This document shows, piece after piece, positions 17,066 through 25,794 of a DNA stretch of 64,000 nt. Under the pieces are notes generated by a model. The model was not told the DNA's origin and did not search any database. It saw only the letters and a program-made list of their open reading frames with translations. The DNA lies in NCBI RefSeq assembly GCF_039539485.1, contig NZ_BAABDF010000007.1, positions 620,001 to 684,000 on the forward strand, given 5' to 3'. The stretch is from Celeribacter arenosi (GTDB taxonomy: Bacteria; Pseudomonadota; Alphaproteobacteria; Rhodobacterales; Rhodobacteraceae). The number at the start of each line of letters is the position of its first letter. The first letter of the stretch is position 1. The translations under genes were made by a program, and so were the position numbers.

Positions 17066-17371
17066 ATGGTCGGACTTGAACATTACCTGACAGCGGCCGG
17101 CGCACTTTTCGTCATCGGCATTTTCGGGCTCTTCCTCAACCGGAAGAACGTCATCATCATCTTGATGTCGATCGAGATGATCCTGTTGTCCGTCAACATC
17201 AACCTTGTCGCCTTCTCCTCCTACATGGGGGATCTGGTGGGTCAGATTTTCACGATGCTGGTGCTCACGGTTGCTGCCGCAGAAGCGGCGATCGGCCTCG
17301 CCATCCTCGTGAGCTTCTTCCGCAACCGCGGCACGATCGACGTCGAAGACGTCAACGTGATGAAAGGGTAA
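17066..17371 (+). CDS. nuoK: NADH-quinone oxidoreductase subunit K
   Basis: Antiporter-like small membrane subunit, 101 residues with three helices. The conserved membrane glutamates are seen in MSIEMILLSVNINLVAFS and VAAAEAAIGLAILVSFFR, the latter typical of ND4L/MrpC proteins. GAGGGACG precedes the ATG. It is the only nuo gene preceded by a sizeable gap (87 bases), which contains a hairpin. Confidence 0.97.
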   Translation: MVGLEHYLTAAGALFVIGIFGLFLNRKNVIIILMSIEMILLSVNINLVAFSSYMGDLVGQIFTMLVLTVAAAEAAIGLAILVSFFRNRGTIDVEDVNVMKG

Positions 17372-17377
17372 GCGCCA

Positions 17378-19510
17378 ATGGAAAAGATCATCCTCTTCGC
17401 GCCTTTGGTTGGTGCCATTATTGGTGGCTTCGGTTGGCGCACCATTGGTGAGCGGAATGCGCAAATCCTGACCACGGGCCTTCTGTTTCTTGCAGCCTTC
17501 CTGTCGTGGATCGTCTTCCTCGGCTTTGATGGCGAAACGCAATACATCCCGATCCTGAAATGGATCGAGAGCGGGACATTGTCCGCCGACTGGTCGATCC
17601 GGTTGGACCGCCTGACCGCCATCATGCTGGTCGTGGTCACAACGGTTTCGGCGCTCGTGCACCTTTATTCGTTTGGCTACATGGCCCACGACGAAAACTT
17701 TGGTGACGACGAGGCCTATCGCGCCCGTTTCTTTGCTTATCTGTCTCTCTTCACCTTCACCATGCTTATGCTGGTCACGGCCGATAACCTCGTTCAGATG
17801 TTCTTTGGCTGGGAAGGTGTGGGTCTGGCGTCCTACCTCCTGATCGGCTTCTACTTCAAAAAGTCGTCCGCCGGAGCTGCCTCGATGAAGGCGTTTATCG
17901 TCAACCGCGTCGGTGACTTCGGTTTTGCGCTCGGTATCTTCGGTCTGTTTTTCCTGACAGATGCGATCGACATGGACACGATCTTTGCAAAAGCGCCTGA
18001 ACTGGCGCAGACGCAGATCCATTTCCTGTGGACCGAATGGAACGCGGCAAACCTGTTGGCCTTCCTGCTGTTCGTCGGCGCGATGGGCAAATCGGCTCAG
18101 CTCTTCCTGCACACTTGGTTGCCGGACGCGATGGAAGGCCCGACACCTGTGTCGGCGCTGATCCACGCGGCCACCATGGTGACGGCGGGTGTGTTCCTCG
18201 TGTGCCGCATGTCGCCCCTGTTTGAGTATGCCGAGGCGACCAAAACCTTCGTTCTCTATCTCGGTGCCTTCACTGCATTCTTCGCGGCGACAGTTGGTCT
18301 GGTGCAGAACGACATCAAACGTGTGATCGCCTATTCCACCTGTTCGCAGCTCGGCTACATGTTCGTGGCCGCGGGCGCGGGTGTCTATGGTGCCGCAATG
18401 TTCCACCTGTTCACGCACGCATTCTTCAAAGCGATGCTGTTCCTTGGCGCAGGCTCCGTCATCCACGCAATGCACCACGAGCAGGATATGCGCAATTACG
18501 GCGGCCTTCGCAAAAAGATCCCCTTCACCTTCGCAATGATGATCATCGGCACACTTGCCATTACCGGTGTCGGTATCCCGCTGACATATATCGGTTTCGC
18601 GGGCTATCTGTCGAAAGACGCAATCATCGAAAGCGCATGGGCGACTGCCGACGCACTTCCATTCTGGCTTCTTGTGATCGCGGCCTTGTTCACGTCTTTC
18701 TACTCGTGGCGCCTGATCTTCATGACTTTCTTTGGCAAACCGCGCGGCGATCATCACGCCCACGACCATGCACATGAGAGCCCGCTTTCCATGACCATCC
18801 CGCTTGGGGTTCTGGCAGTGGGCGCAGTTTTGGCTGGTATGCTCTGGGTCAAACCATTCTTCCTGGATCACGACAAAATGGTGTCCTTCTTCCAGATGCC
18901 GCATCACGCCGAAACGACCATGGACGACGGTCATGGCGATGACGCAGCGATGGACGACCATGGCGACGCAGCCGTTGTGGATGATCATGGCGAAACGCTG
19001 CAGGCAGATGCAGCACATGGCGATGCTGATGAACACGTAGCCACAGATCACGCAGCTATCGGTGCGATCTATATGTCGGAGGCATCCGAAGCCATTCTCG
19101 ACAAAGCACACCACGCGCCGGTTTGGGTAAAGCTGTCGCCCTTTGTCGCGATGTTGCTCGGCCTCGGGACGGCTTGGTTGTTCTACATCCGCAATACGAG
19201 CCTCCCGGCGCGTCTGGCGGCGAACCAGCCGGTTCTCTACCAATTCCTTCTCAACAAATGGTATTTCGACGAGATCTATGACGCCATCTTCGTGCGTCCG
19301 GCTCTGTGGCTGGGTCGCTTCCTGTGGAAGCGCGGCGATGGGTCGACGATTGATGGTGCAATCAACGGGCTGGCAATGGGCATTGTTCCGTTCTTCACAC
19401 GCCTCGCGGGGCGCGCACAGTCGGGATACATCTTCACCTATGCCTTCACTATGGTTCTGGGGATCGCACTGTTGATCACCTGGATGTCGATCGGCGGGGG
19501 GGCCGAATAA
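17378..19510 (+). CDS. nuoL: NADH-quinone oxidoreductase subunit L with a His/Asp-rich insertion
   Basis: Distal proton-pumping, antiporter-like subunit of 710 residues, longer than the roughly 610 of E. coli as I recall it. Core signatures are GWEGVGLASYLLIGFYF, the proton-path region LHTWLPDAMEGPTPVSALIH, and VQNDIKRVIAYSTCSQLGYM. The C-terminal lateral helix region follows. The extra length lies mostly in soluble loops: HHAHDHAHES (about residues 459-468) and a stretch at about 508-563 rich in His and Asp with repeated DDHGD-type units. The last base overlaps nuoM (TAATG). Confidence 0.96.
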   Translation: MEKIILFAPLVGAIIGGFGWRTIGERNAQILTTGLLFLAAFLSWIVFLGFDGETQYIPILKWIESGTLSADWSIRLDRLTAIMLVVVTTVSALVHLYSFGYMAHDENFGDDEAYRARFFAYLSLFTFTMLMLVTADNLVQMFFGWEGVGLASYLLIGFYFKKSSAGAASMKAFIVNRVGDFGFALGIFGLFFLTDAIDMDTIFAKAPELAQTQIHFLWTEWNAANLLAFLLFVGAMGKSAQLFLHTWLPDAMEGPTPVSALIHAATMVTAGVFLVCRMSPLFEYAEATKTFVLYLGAFTAFFAATVGLVQNDIKRVIAYSTCSQLGYMFVAAGAGVYGAAMFHLFTHAFFKAMLFLGAGSVIHAMHHEQDMRNYGGLRKKIPFTFAMMIIGTLAITGVGIPLTYIGFAGYLSKDAIIESAWATADALPFWLLVIAALFTSFYSWRLIFMTFFGKPRGDHHAHDHAHESPLSMTIPLGVLAVGAVLAGMLWVKPFFLDHDKMVSFFQMPHHAETTMDDGHGDDAAMDDHGDAAVVDDHGETLQADAAHGDADEHVATDHAAIGAIYMSEASEAILDKAHHAPVWVKLSPFVAMLLGLGTAWLFYIRNTSLPARLAANQPVLYQFLLNKWYFDEIYDAIFVRPALWLGRFLWKRGDGSTIDGAINGLAMGIVPFFTRLAGRAQSGYIFTYAFTMVLGIALLITWMSIGGGAE

Positions 19511-21057
19511 TGGATAACGTGCTGTCCTTCGTCACTTTCCTGCCCACGGTTGCTGCCGTCGTCTTGCTGCTCTTTTTGCGCGGCGAAGACGAAGTTGCCC
19601 AACTGAATGCAAAACGCCTCGCTCTTTTCGCGACGGTGATCACCTTCCTGCTGTCGCTCTTTATTCTCGCCCAGTTCGATGCGAATGACACCGGTTTCCA
19701 GATGGTCGAAGAAGCCGACTGGATCATGGGTCTGAAATACAAAATGGGCGTGGACGGTATTTCCGTTCTCTTCGTCCTGCTCACGACCTTCCTGATGCCA
19801 CTGGTGATCTGGTCGGCGTGGGATGTGAAGGTGCGGGTCAAGGAGTATATGATCGCATTCCTGCTGCTGGAAACGCTGATGCTCGGCGTGTTCTGTGCGC
19901 TCGATATCATGCTGTTCTACCTCTTCTTCGAGGCGGGCCTCATCCCGATGTTCCTCATCATCGGCATCTGGGGTGGCAAAGACCGCATCTACGCGGCCTT
20001 CAAATTCTTCCTCTATACCTTCCTCGGCTCGGTCCTGATGCTCGTCGCGATGATTGCGATGTATATCTACTCAGGCACCACCGATATCGCGACGATGCTC
20101 GACCCTTCGCAGGTGCAGTTCCCGTCTGATGATCTGACCGTCCTCGGGTTCCAGATTGTTGGTGGGTTCCAGACGCTCGCCTTCCTTGCCTTCTTTGCCT
20201 CCTTCGCGGTGAAGATGCCGATGTGGCCGGTTCACACATGGTTGCCCGACGCTCACGTTCAGGCGCCAACGGCCGGTTCGGTTGTTCTTGCGGCCATCCT
20301 GTTGAAAATGGGCGGCTACGGGTTCTTGCGGTTCTCGCTGCCGATGTTCCCGATTGCCACGGAACTTCTGTCGACTTTCGTGCTGTGGCTCTCCGTCATT
20401 GCGATTGTCTACGCCTCGCTGGTCGCTCTCGTCCAAGAGGACATGAAGAAGCTCATCGCCTATTCGTCCGTGGCGCACATGGGCTATGTGACGGCGGGTA
20501 TTTTCTCGCTCAATCAGCAGGGTCTGGATGGCGCGATTTTCCAAATGATCTCGCACGGGTTCATTTCCGGCGCGCTCTTCCTCTGCGTCGGCGTGATCTA
20601 TGACCGGATGCACACCCGCGAAATCGACGCCTTTGGCGGTCTGGTGAACCGGATGCCGGCCTATGCGCTGATCTTCATGTTCTTCACAATGGCAAACGTC
20701 GGCCTTCCGGGCACGTCCGGGTTTGTTGGTGAATTCCTGACGCTCGTCGGGATGTTCAAAGCCAATACCTGGATCGCGCTCGTCGCGACATCCGGTGTGA
20801 TCTTCTCGGCGGCCTATGCGCTCTGGCTCTACCGTCGGGTGGTTCTCGGCGATTTGATCAAAGAGAGCCTCAAGGCGATCACCGACATGACCGCGCGTGA
20901 GAAATGGATCATGGCCCCGCTTGTCGCCATGACGCTCCTCCTAGGGGTCTACCCATCGCTCGTGCTCGACATCATCGGGCCGTCCGTTTCCGCCCTTATC
21001 GACAACTACACAGCCGCTCTGCCGACCGACATGGTCGCCACAGCCGCCAGCCATTAA
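19510..21057 (+). CDS. nuoM: NADH-quinone oxidoreductase subunit M
   Basis: Antiporter-like proton-pumping subunit, 515 residues. Visible signatures are FEAGLIPMFLIIGIWGG, the proton-path HTWLPDAHVQAPTAGSV, and VQEDMKKLIAYSSVAHMGY. About 14 membrane helices are expected. The start overlaps the nuoL stop by one base, indicating translational coupling. Confidence 0.97.
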   Translation: MDNVLSFVTFLPTVAAVVLLLFLRGEDEVAQLNAKRLALFATVITFLLSLFILAQFDANDTGFQMVEEADWIMGLKYKMGVDGISVLFVLLTTFLMPLVIWSAWDVKVRVKEYMIAFLLLETLMLGVFCALDIMLFYLFFEAGLIPMFLIIGIWGGKDRIYAAFKFFLYTFLGSVLMLVAMIAMYIYSGTTDIATMLDPSQVQFPSDDLTVLGFQIVGGFQTLAFLAFFASFAVKMPMWPVHTWLPDAHVQAPTAGSVVLAAILLKMGGYGFLRFSLPMFPIATELLSTFVLWLSVIAIVYASLVALVQEDMKKLIAYSSVAHMGYVTAGIFSLNQQGLDGAIFQMISHGFISGALFLCVGVIYDRMHTREIDAFGGLVNRMPAYALIFMFFTMANVGLPGTSGFVGEFLTLVGMFKANTWIALVATSGVIFSAAYALWLYRRVVLGDLIKESLKAITDMTAREKWIMAPLVAMTLLLGVYPSLVLDIIGPSVSALIDNYTAALPTDMVATAASH

Positions 21058-21072
21058 GGGGAGGGCATCGAA

Positions 21073-22509
21073 ATGACCCCCAACGATTTCTCGATTGTCC
21101 TGCCGGAAATCCTGCTGGCCGTGTTCGGCATGGCGGCACTTCTCTTCACCGTTTACACGGGCAAAGACAAACTCGCCTCCACGGTTACATGGAGCGTCGC
21201 GATCGTCTTTCTGATCATCGCCGCCTTCATCGGCTTTGGTGGGCATGGATCGAACGTCGCCTTCAATGGTATGTTTATTGATGATGCCTTTGCACGCTTC
21301 GCAAAAGTAGGCGTGCTGCTCTCAGGCGCAGCAGTCCTGATCATGTCCCTCGACTACATGGTCAAACGCGACATGCTCAAATTCGAGTATCCGATCCTCG
21401 TGCTTTTCGCGACCATCGGCATGATGGTGATGGTTTCGGCCGGCGACCTTATGGCGCTCTATCTCGGCCTCGAACTGATGTCCCTTTCCCTCTACGTGGT
21501 CGCGTCTTTCCGCCGTGATAGCCTGCGCTCCACAGAGGCCGGTCTGAAGTATTTCGTTCTTGGTTCGTTGTCGTCGGGTCTGTTGCTCTACGGTGCGTCG
21601 CTGACCTACGGTTTCGCGGGCACGACCTCCTTTGCCGGTATCATTTCTGTGGCTCAGGGCGATGTCCCGCTTGGCCTGCTGTTCGGCCTCGTCTTCCTGA
21701 TGACGGGTCTGGCGTTCAAGGTTTCCGCCGTGCCGTTCCACATGTGGACGCCTGACGTTTATGAAGGGGCCCCGACACCCGTTACCGCCTTCTTCGCGAC
21801 TGCGCCGAAACTCGCAGCTATGGGTCTGTTCGCCCGCGTCCTGCACGATGCCTTCGGCGGCGTCGTCGGCGACTGGCAGCAGATTTTGGCCATCATCGCC
21901 GTTGCGTCCATGTTCCTTGGCGCCTTTGCCGGTATCGGACAGACCAACATCAAACGTCTGATGGCCTATTCCTCCATCGCGCATATGGGGTTCGCTCTCA
22001 TGGGGCTCGCGGCGGGGAATGCATTGGGTGTGCAGTCGGCCATGTTCTATATGGCGATCTACATCTTGATGAACATCGGCACCTTCGCCTTCATCCTCCT
22101 GATGGAACGCGATGGGAAACCGGTGACCGAAATCGCCGCACTGAATGGCTATTGGAAAGTCGCACCGGGCAAGGCGCTGGCGCTTTTGGTTCTGCTTTTC
22201 TCGCTGGCTGGCGTGCCGCCGATGCTCGGCTTTTTCGGCAAACTTGCCGTGTTGCAGGCCGCCCTTGATGCAGGTCTGACATGGCTCGCCGTGGGTGGGG
22301 TGATCGCGTCCGTCGTCGGTGCGTTCTACTACCTGCGCATCGTCTATTACATGTTCTTCGGTGAAGAAGGTGAGCCGCTCGATGACCAGCCGTCGATGAT
22401 CCCGGTTGCGTTTTTGGCGATCAGTTCGGTTCTCGTGCTCGTCGGTATCGTCAACGCATTGGGATTGGACACTATGGCGGCCATCGCGGCAGAGGCCCTT
22501 GTCCGCTAA
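21073..22509 (+). CDS. nuoN: NADH-quinone oxidoreductase subunit N
   Basis: Antiporter-like proton-pumping subunit, 478 residues, last of the nuo genes. Signatures are LYLGLELMSLSLYVVASF, the path region FHMWTPDVYEGAPTPVTAFF, and GQTNIKRLMAYSSIAHMGFA. The start is ATG 21073 with GGGGAGGG just upstream. birA begins two bases after its stop. Confidence 0.97.
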   Translation: MTPNDFSIVLPEILLAVFGMAALLFTVYTGKDKLASTVTWSVAIVFLIIAAFIGFGGHGSNVAFNGMFIDDAFARFAKVGVLLSGAAVLIMSLDYMVKRDMLKFEYPILVLFATIGMMVMVSAGDLMALYLGLELMSLSLYVVASFRRDSLRSTEAGLKYFVLGSLSSGLLLYGASLTYGFAGTTSFAGIISVAQGDVPLGLLFGLVFLMTGLAFKVSAVPFHMWTPDVYEGAPTPVTAFFATAPKLAAMGLFARVLHDAFGGVVGDWQQILAIIAVASMFLGAFAGIGQTNIKRLMAYSSIAHMGFALMGLAAGNALGVQSAMFYMAIYILMNIGTFAFILLMERDGKPVTEIAALNGYWKVAPGKALALLVLLFSLAGVPPMLGFFGKLAVLQAALDAGLTWLAVGGVIASVVGAFYYLRIVYYMFFGEEGEPLDDQPSMIPVAFLAISSVLVLVGIVNALGLDTMAAIAAEALVR

Positions 22510-22510
22510 C

Positions 22511-23245
22511 ATGCAAGAATGGCCCACGGGGGTAGGGCGCAATGTCCTCGCCTCCGTGGATAGCACCATGTCAGAGGCCGCGCGCGTCGCGGCCTCTGGT
22601 GTGTTTCCACAATGGATTTTGGCGCATGAACAAACCGCGGCCCACGGCCGTCGCGGGCGGGCGTGGCAAATGCCAGCAGGCAACTTTGCCGCCACTTATT
22701 TGATGTATCCCAATGAGCCTCCTGACCGGATCGCTTTACGCTCCTTTGTCGCGGCTCTCGCGCTCTATGATGCCTTCGTCGCCGTTGCGGGGCGCCCCGA
22801 TCCGTTCAGTTTGAAATGGCCCAACGACGTTTTGCTCAACGGCGGCAAAGTCGCCGGCATTCTGTTGGAGAGGGGATCATCCCATCTCGCAATCGGCATT
22901 GGTGTGAACCTGCTGCAGGCACCACGTGTCGACCAACTGGAAGCCGAGGCGACAGCACCCGTATCGCTGGTCGATGGGACTGGCGTGCGCGTGTCGCCCG
23001 AAGAGTTCCTCGACTTGCTGGCACCGTCCTACGCGGCGCATGAGGCGACTTTTGTCACCTACGGATTTGGCCCCATTCGCAGCGCATGGTTGAACCGCGC
23101 TGCGCGTTTGGGCCAGCCTGTGCGGGCACGAACTATGACCGCCGAACACCATGGAACATTCGAGACCGTCGATGAGGCGGGAAATCTCGTGCTGAAAACC
23201 CCGCAAGGGACCCTCTCCATTCCTGCCGCGGAGGTCTATTTCTGA
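22511..23245 (+). CDS. birA: Biotin--[acetyl-CoA-carboxylase] ligase, monofunctional
   Basis: Attaches biotin to the carboxyl carrier protein of biotin enzymes. From ATG 22511 it has 244 residues. The biotinyl-AMP loop is GRRGRAW (46-52) and the catalytic segment KWPNDVLLNGGKVAGILLE (102-120). It lacks the N-terminal helix-turn-helix of E. coli BirA, so it is not expected to repress genes. A longer open frame starting inside nuoN is rejected. It sits 1 base after the nuoN stop and overlaps coaX by one base (TGATG). Confidence 0.93.
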   Translation: MQEWPTGVGRNVLASVDSTMSEAARVAASGVFPQWILAHEQTAAHGRRGRAWQMPAGNFAATYLMYPNEPPDRIALRSFVAALALYDAFVAVAGRPDPFSLKWPNDVLLNGGKVAGILLERGSSHLAIGIGVNLLQAPRVDQLEAEATAPVSLVDGTGVRVSPEEFLDLLAPSYAAHEATFVTYGFGPIRSAWLNRAARLGQPVRARTMTAEHHGTFETVDEAGNLVLKTPQGTLSIPAAEVYF

Positions 23246-24024
23246 TGCTGCTTTGTATCGATACCGGCAATACCAACACCGTCTTCTCCATCTGGGATGG
23301 CGAAAAATCCATTGCCACATGGCGCACCTCGACTGAAACGCAGCGCACCGCGGATCAGTATTACGTTTGGCTGACGACCCTGCTGAACTTTCAAAAGGTC
23401 GAGGCGGATATCACGGAGGTGATTATTTCGTCCACCGTGCCGCGTGTGGTCTTCAACCTGCGGGTTTTCGCCAGTCGCTATTTCAATTGCCGCCCTCTCG
23501 TGGTGGGCAAACCAGAGTGTCTGTTGCCTCATGCCCCACGTGTGGATGTGGGCACCACCGTCGGTCCCGACCGGTTGGTGAATACCGCCGCGGCCTTTGA
23601 CCGCTACGGGGGGGATCTCGTCGTGGTCGACTTCGGGACGGCGACAACGTTTGATGTCGTGGCCCAGGACGGCGCATACGTCGGCGGTGTGATTTCACCC
23701 GGTGTGAATACCTCGCTCGAAGCGCTCCATCTCGCCGCGGCAGCCCTGCCGCATGTCGATGTGACCATGCCCGAGAAGGTGATCGGGACCAATACCGTCG
23801 CCTGCATGCAATCTGGTGTTTTCTGGGGTTATGTGGGCTTGGTGCGTGAAACCTGTAGCCGAATAAAGGCAGAATACACCCGCCCGATGACAATCGTGGC
23901 CACGGGTGGACTTGCACCTCTGTTCAATCAGGGCCACAAGCTATTTGACTACTTCGACGAAGACCTGACCATCCATGGTCTCGTCGTGATCCACCAATAT
24001 AACAAAGAACAGGGTAACACATGA
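23245..24024 (+). CDS. coaX: Type III pantothenate kinase
   Basis: Phosphorylates pantothenate in the first step of CoA synthesis. The protein has 259 residues with the type III (ASKHA-fold) motifs: IDTGNTNTVF at the N-terminus (Asp6), VGPDRLVNTAAAF, and VVVDFGTATTFDVV in the middle. No other pantothenate kinase gene is visible in the window. It is coupled to birA upstream and overlaps rnj by four bases (ATGA). Confidence 0.94.
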   Translation: MLLCIDTGNTNTVFSIWDGEKSIATWRTSTETQRTADQYYVWLTTLLNFQKVEADITEVIISSTVPRVVFNLRVFASRYFNCRPLVVGKPECLLPHAPRVDVGTTVGPDRLVNTAAAFDRYGGDLVVVDFGTATTFDVVAQDGAYVGGVISPGVNTSLEALHLAAAALPHVDVTMPEKVIGTNTVACMQSGVFWGYVGLVRETCSRIKAEYTRPMTIVATGGLAPLFNQGHKLFDYFDEDLTIHGLVVIHQYNKEQGNT

Positions 24025-25682
24025 CCGATCGTCTCCTCTATCTCCCGCTCGGTGGGGCCGGCGAGATCGGCATGAACTGCTACGTCTACGGCTACGGTCC
24101 GGCGGGCAAGGAACGCTATATCGTCGTCGATCTTGGAGTGACCTTTCCCTCCATGGACGGCACGCCGGGCGTGGACCTGATCTTTGCTGATGTGGCGTGG
24201 CTCGAAGAGCGCAAAGACCGCATCGACGGCATCTTCATCACCCATGCCCACGAAGACCACGTGGGCGCAGTTGGTCATCTGTGGCCCCGCCTCGATGCGC
24301 CGATCTACGCGCGTGCCTTCACCGCGCATATCGCGCGGCTGAAATTCGAAGAGCACGGCCATGACGAGTTGCAGATCAAAACCGTTGCCGCATGGCCGGA
24401 GCAGGTCGACGTCGGCCCCTTCACCGTCGGCTTCCTGCCGGTTTCCCACTCCATTCCGGAATCTTCGGCATTGGTCATCGACACACCTGCGGGCCGTGTG
24501 ATCCACACCGGCGATTTCAAAATCGATGAGACCCCCGTGGTGGGCGAGGCTTTTGATCGTGAATTGTGGGAAAGCGTTGCCAAAGACGGGGTGAAAGCGC
24601 TGGTCTGCGACAGCACAAACGTCTTCAACCACCACCCAGGACGATCCGAGGCGGAAGTCGTAGAACCGCTCAATGAATTGGTGGCTTCGCTCGACGGGCT
24701 TGTCGCAGCCACGACATTTGCCTCCAACATCGCGAGGGTCAAAACGCTGGCCGTTGCTGGCTCGAAGTCGGGTCGCTCTGTGGTCCTTCTGGGGCGCGCC
24801 ATGCGCCGGATGATCACGGCGGGTATTGAAACCGGCATTATCAGCGATTTCCCGAAAACAGTCTCACCTGAACATGCGGGAGAAATCCCTCATGAAAACC
24901 TGATGCTTCTGACGACCGGATCGCAGGGCGAACATCGCGCCGCGACAGCCCAACTGTCACGCGGCAAATACCTCGGGCTGAAAATGACCGAAGGTGACAC
25001 GATGATCTTTTCTTCCAAAACCATCCCCGGCAACGAGACCGAGGTTGCACGCATCCTCAACAACTTCTCCGAACTCGGTGTCGACACGATTTCGGGGCGC
25101 GATGATATCCATGTGTCAGGTCACGCAAACCGTCCTGACCTGACGCTCATGCATGAGGTTGTGAAACCGCAGACCGTGATCCCGATGCATGGCGAGCACC
25201 GCCATCTGCGCGAACACGCACGTCTTGCAGAAACCAATGGTTTCAAGGCGGTAGTGGCCCCCAATGGTGTCGCAGTCGATCTGTCGGGCAATGCGCCCCG
25301 GATCGTCGAGTACGTCGAAACCGGTCGAACCTATCTCGACGGGTCGATCCAGATCGGTGCGCTGGACGGTATCGTCCGTGACCGTATGCGCATGGCGCAG
25401 AACGGTCTGGTCGTGGCCACAGTGATTGTCGAAGACGACGAGCCACTGGGCGATTGCTGGTGCGAATTGCGTGGCCTGCCGGAAACCGGCCTGTCGCGCG
25501 CGCCTCTTGTTGATGTGCTCGAAGAGGACGTGAACCAGTTCCTGATGCGGGCAGGGCGCAAGACGCTCAGCGATGATAACAAGCTCGAAGAGGAGTTGCG
25601 CCGGATCATCCGCAAAACGACGCATAGCGAAGTCGGCAAAAAGCCTGAAGTCCAGATCGTGATCTCGCGTCTGTCTAACTGA
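24021..25682 (+). CDS. rnj: Ribonuclease J
   Basis: Metallo-beta-lactamase/beta-CASP ribonuclease for mRNA decay and rRNA maturation, 553 residues. The zinc motif is THAHEDH (His75, His77, Asp79, His80), with later HTGDFKID, a beta-CASP segment with DSTNVFNHHPGRSE, and the conserved HVSGHANRPD and PMHGEHRHLREHA. It is the last gene of the nuo-to-rnj block. A strong terminator follows 58 bases after the stop. Confidence 0.95.
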   Translation: MTDRLLYLPLGGAGEIGMNCYVYGYGPAGKERYIVVDLGVTFPSMDGTPGVDLIFADVAWLEERKDRIDGIFITHAHEDHVGAVGHLWPRLDAPIYARAFTAHIARLKFEEHGHDELQIKTVAAWPEQVDVGPFTVGFLPVSHSIPESSALVIDTPAGRVIHTGDFKIDETPVVGEAFDRELWESVAKDGVKALVCDSTNVFNHHPGRSEAEVVEPLNELVASLDGLVAATTFASNIARVKTLAVAGSKSGRSVVLLGRAMRRMITAGIETGIISDFPKTVSPEHAGEIPHENLMLLTTGSQGEHRAATAQLSRGKYLGLKMTEGDTMIFSSKTIPGNETEVARILNNFSELGVDTISGRDDIHVSGHANRPDLTLMHEVVKPQTVIPMHGEHRHLREHARLAETNGFKAVVAPNGVAVDLSGNAPRIVEYVETGRTYLDGSIQIGALDGIVRDRMRMAQNGLVVATVIVEDDEPLGDCWCELRGLPETGLSRAPLVDVLEEDVNQFLMRAGRKTLSDDNKLEEELRRIIRKTTHSEVGKKPEVQIVISRLSN

Positions 25683-25740
25683 GCTGTCCAACCTTGCGTC
25701 CCATTCGCTGGGCGCAATTGCCTAGACCACATTATCCAAA

Positions 25741-25779
25741 ACAAAACCCCGCGCCGTAGCGCGGGGTTTTGTGTTTTTT
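25741..25779. terminator. Strong bidirectional rho-independent terminator
   Basis: A 14-base arm (25741-25754) pairs perfectly with 25759-25772 around the loop CGTA, followed by TTTTTT at 25774-25779. Read on the minus strand, the stem is also followed by T-rich sequence. It ends the nuo-rnj transcript and the convergent helicase gene. Confidence 0.93.
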
Positions 25780-25794
25780 CGCTAAGCTTAGGGA

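Noticed and set aside
16997..19243. Very long minus-strand open frame opposite nuoK and nuoL
   Set aside because: It is the antisense shadow of nuoL; composition (His, Arg, Gln-rich) and lack of any known domain show it is not a gene.
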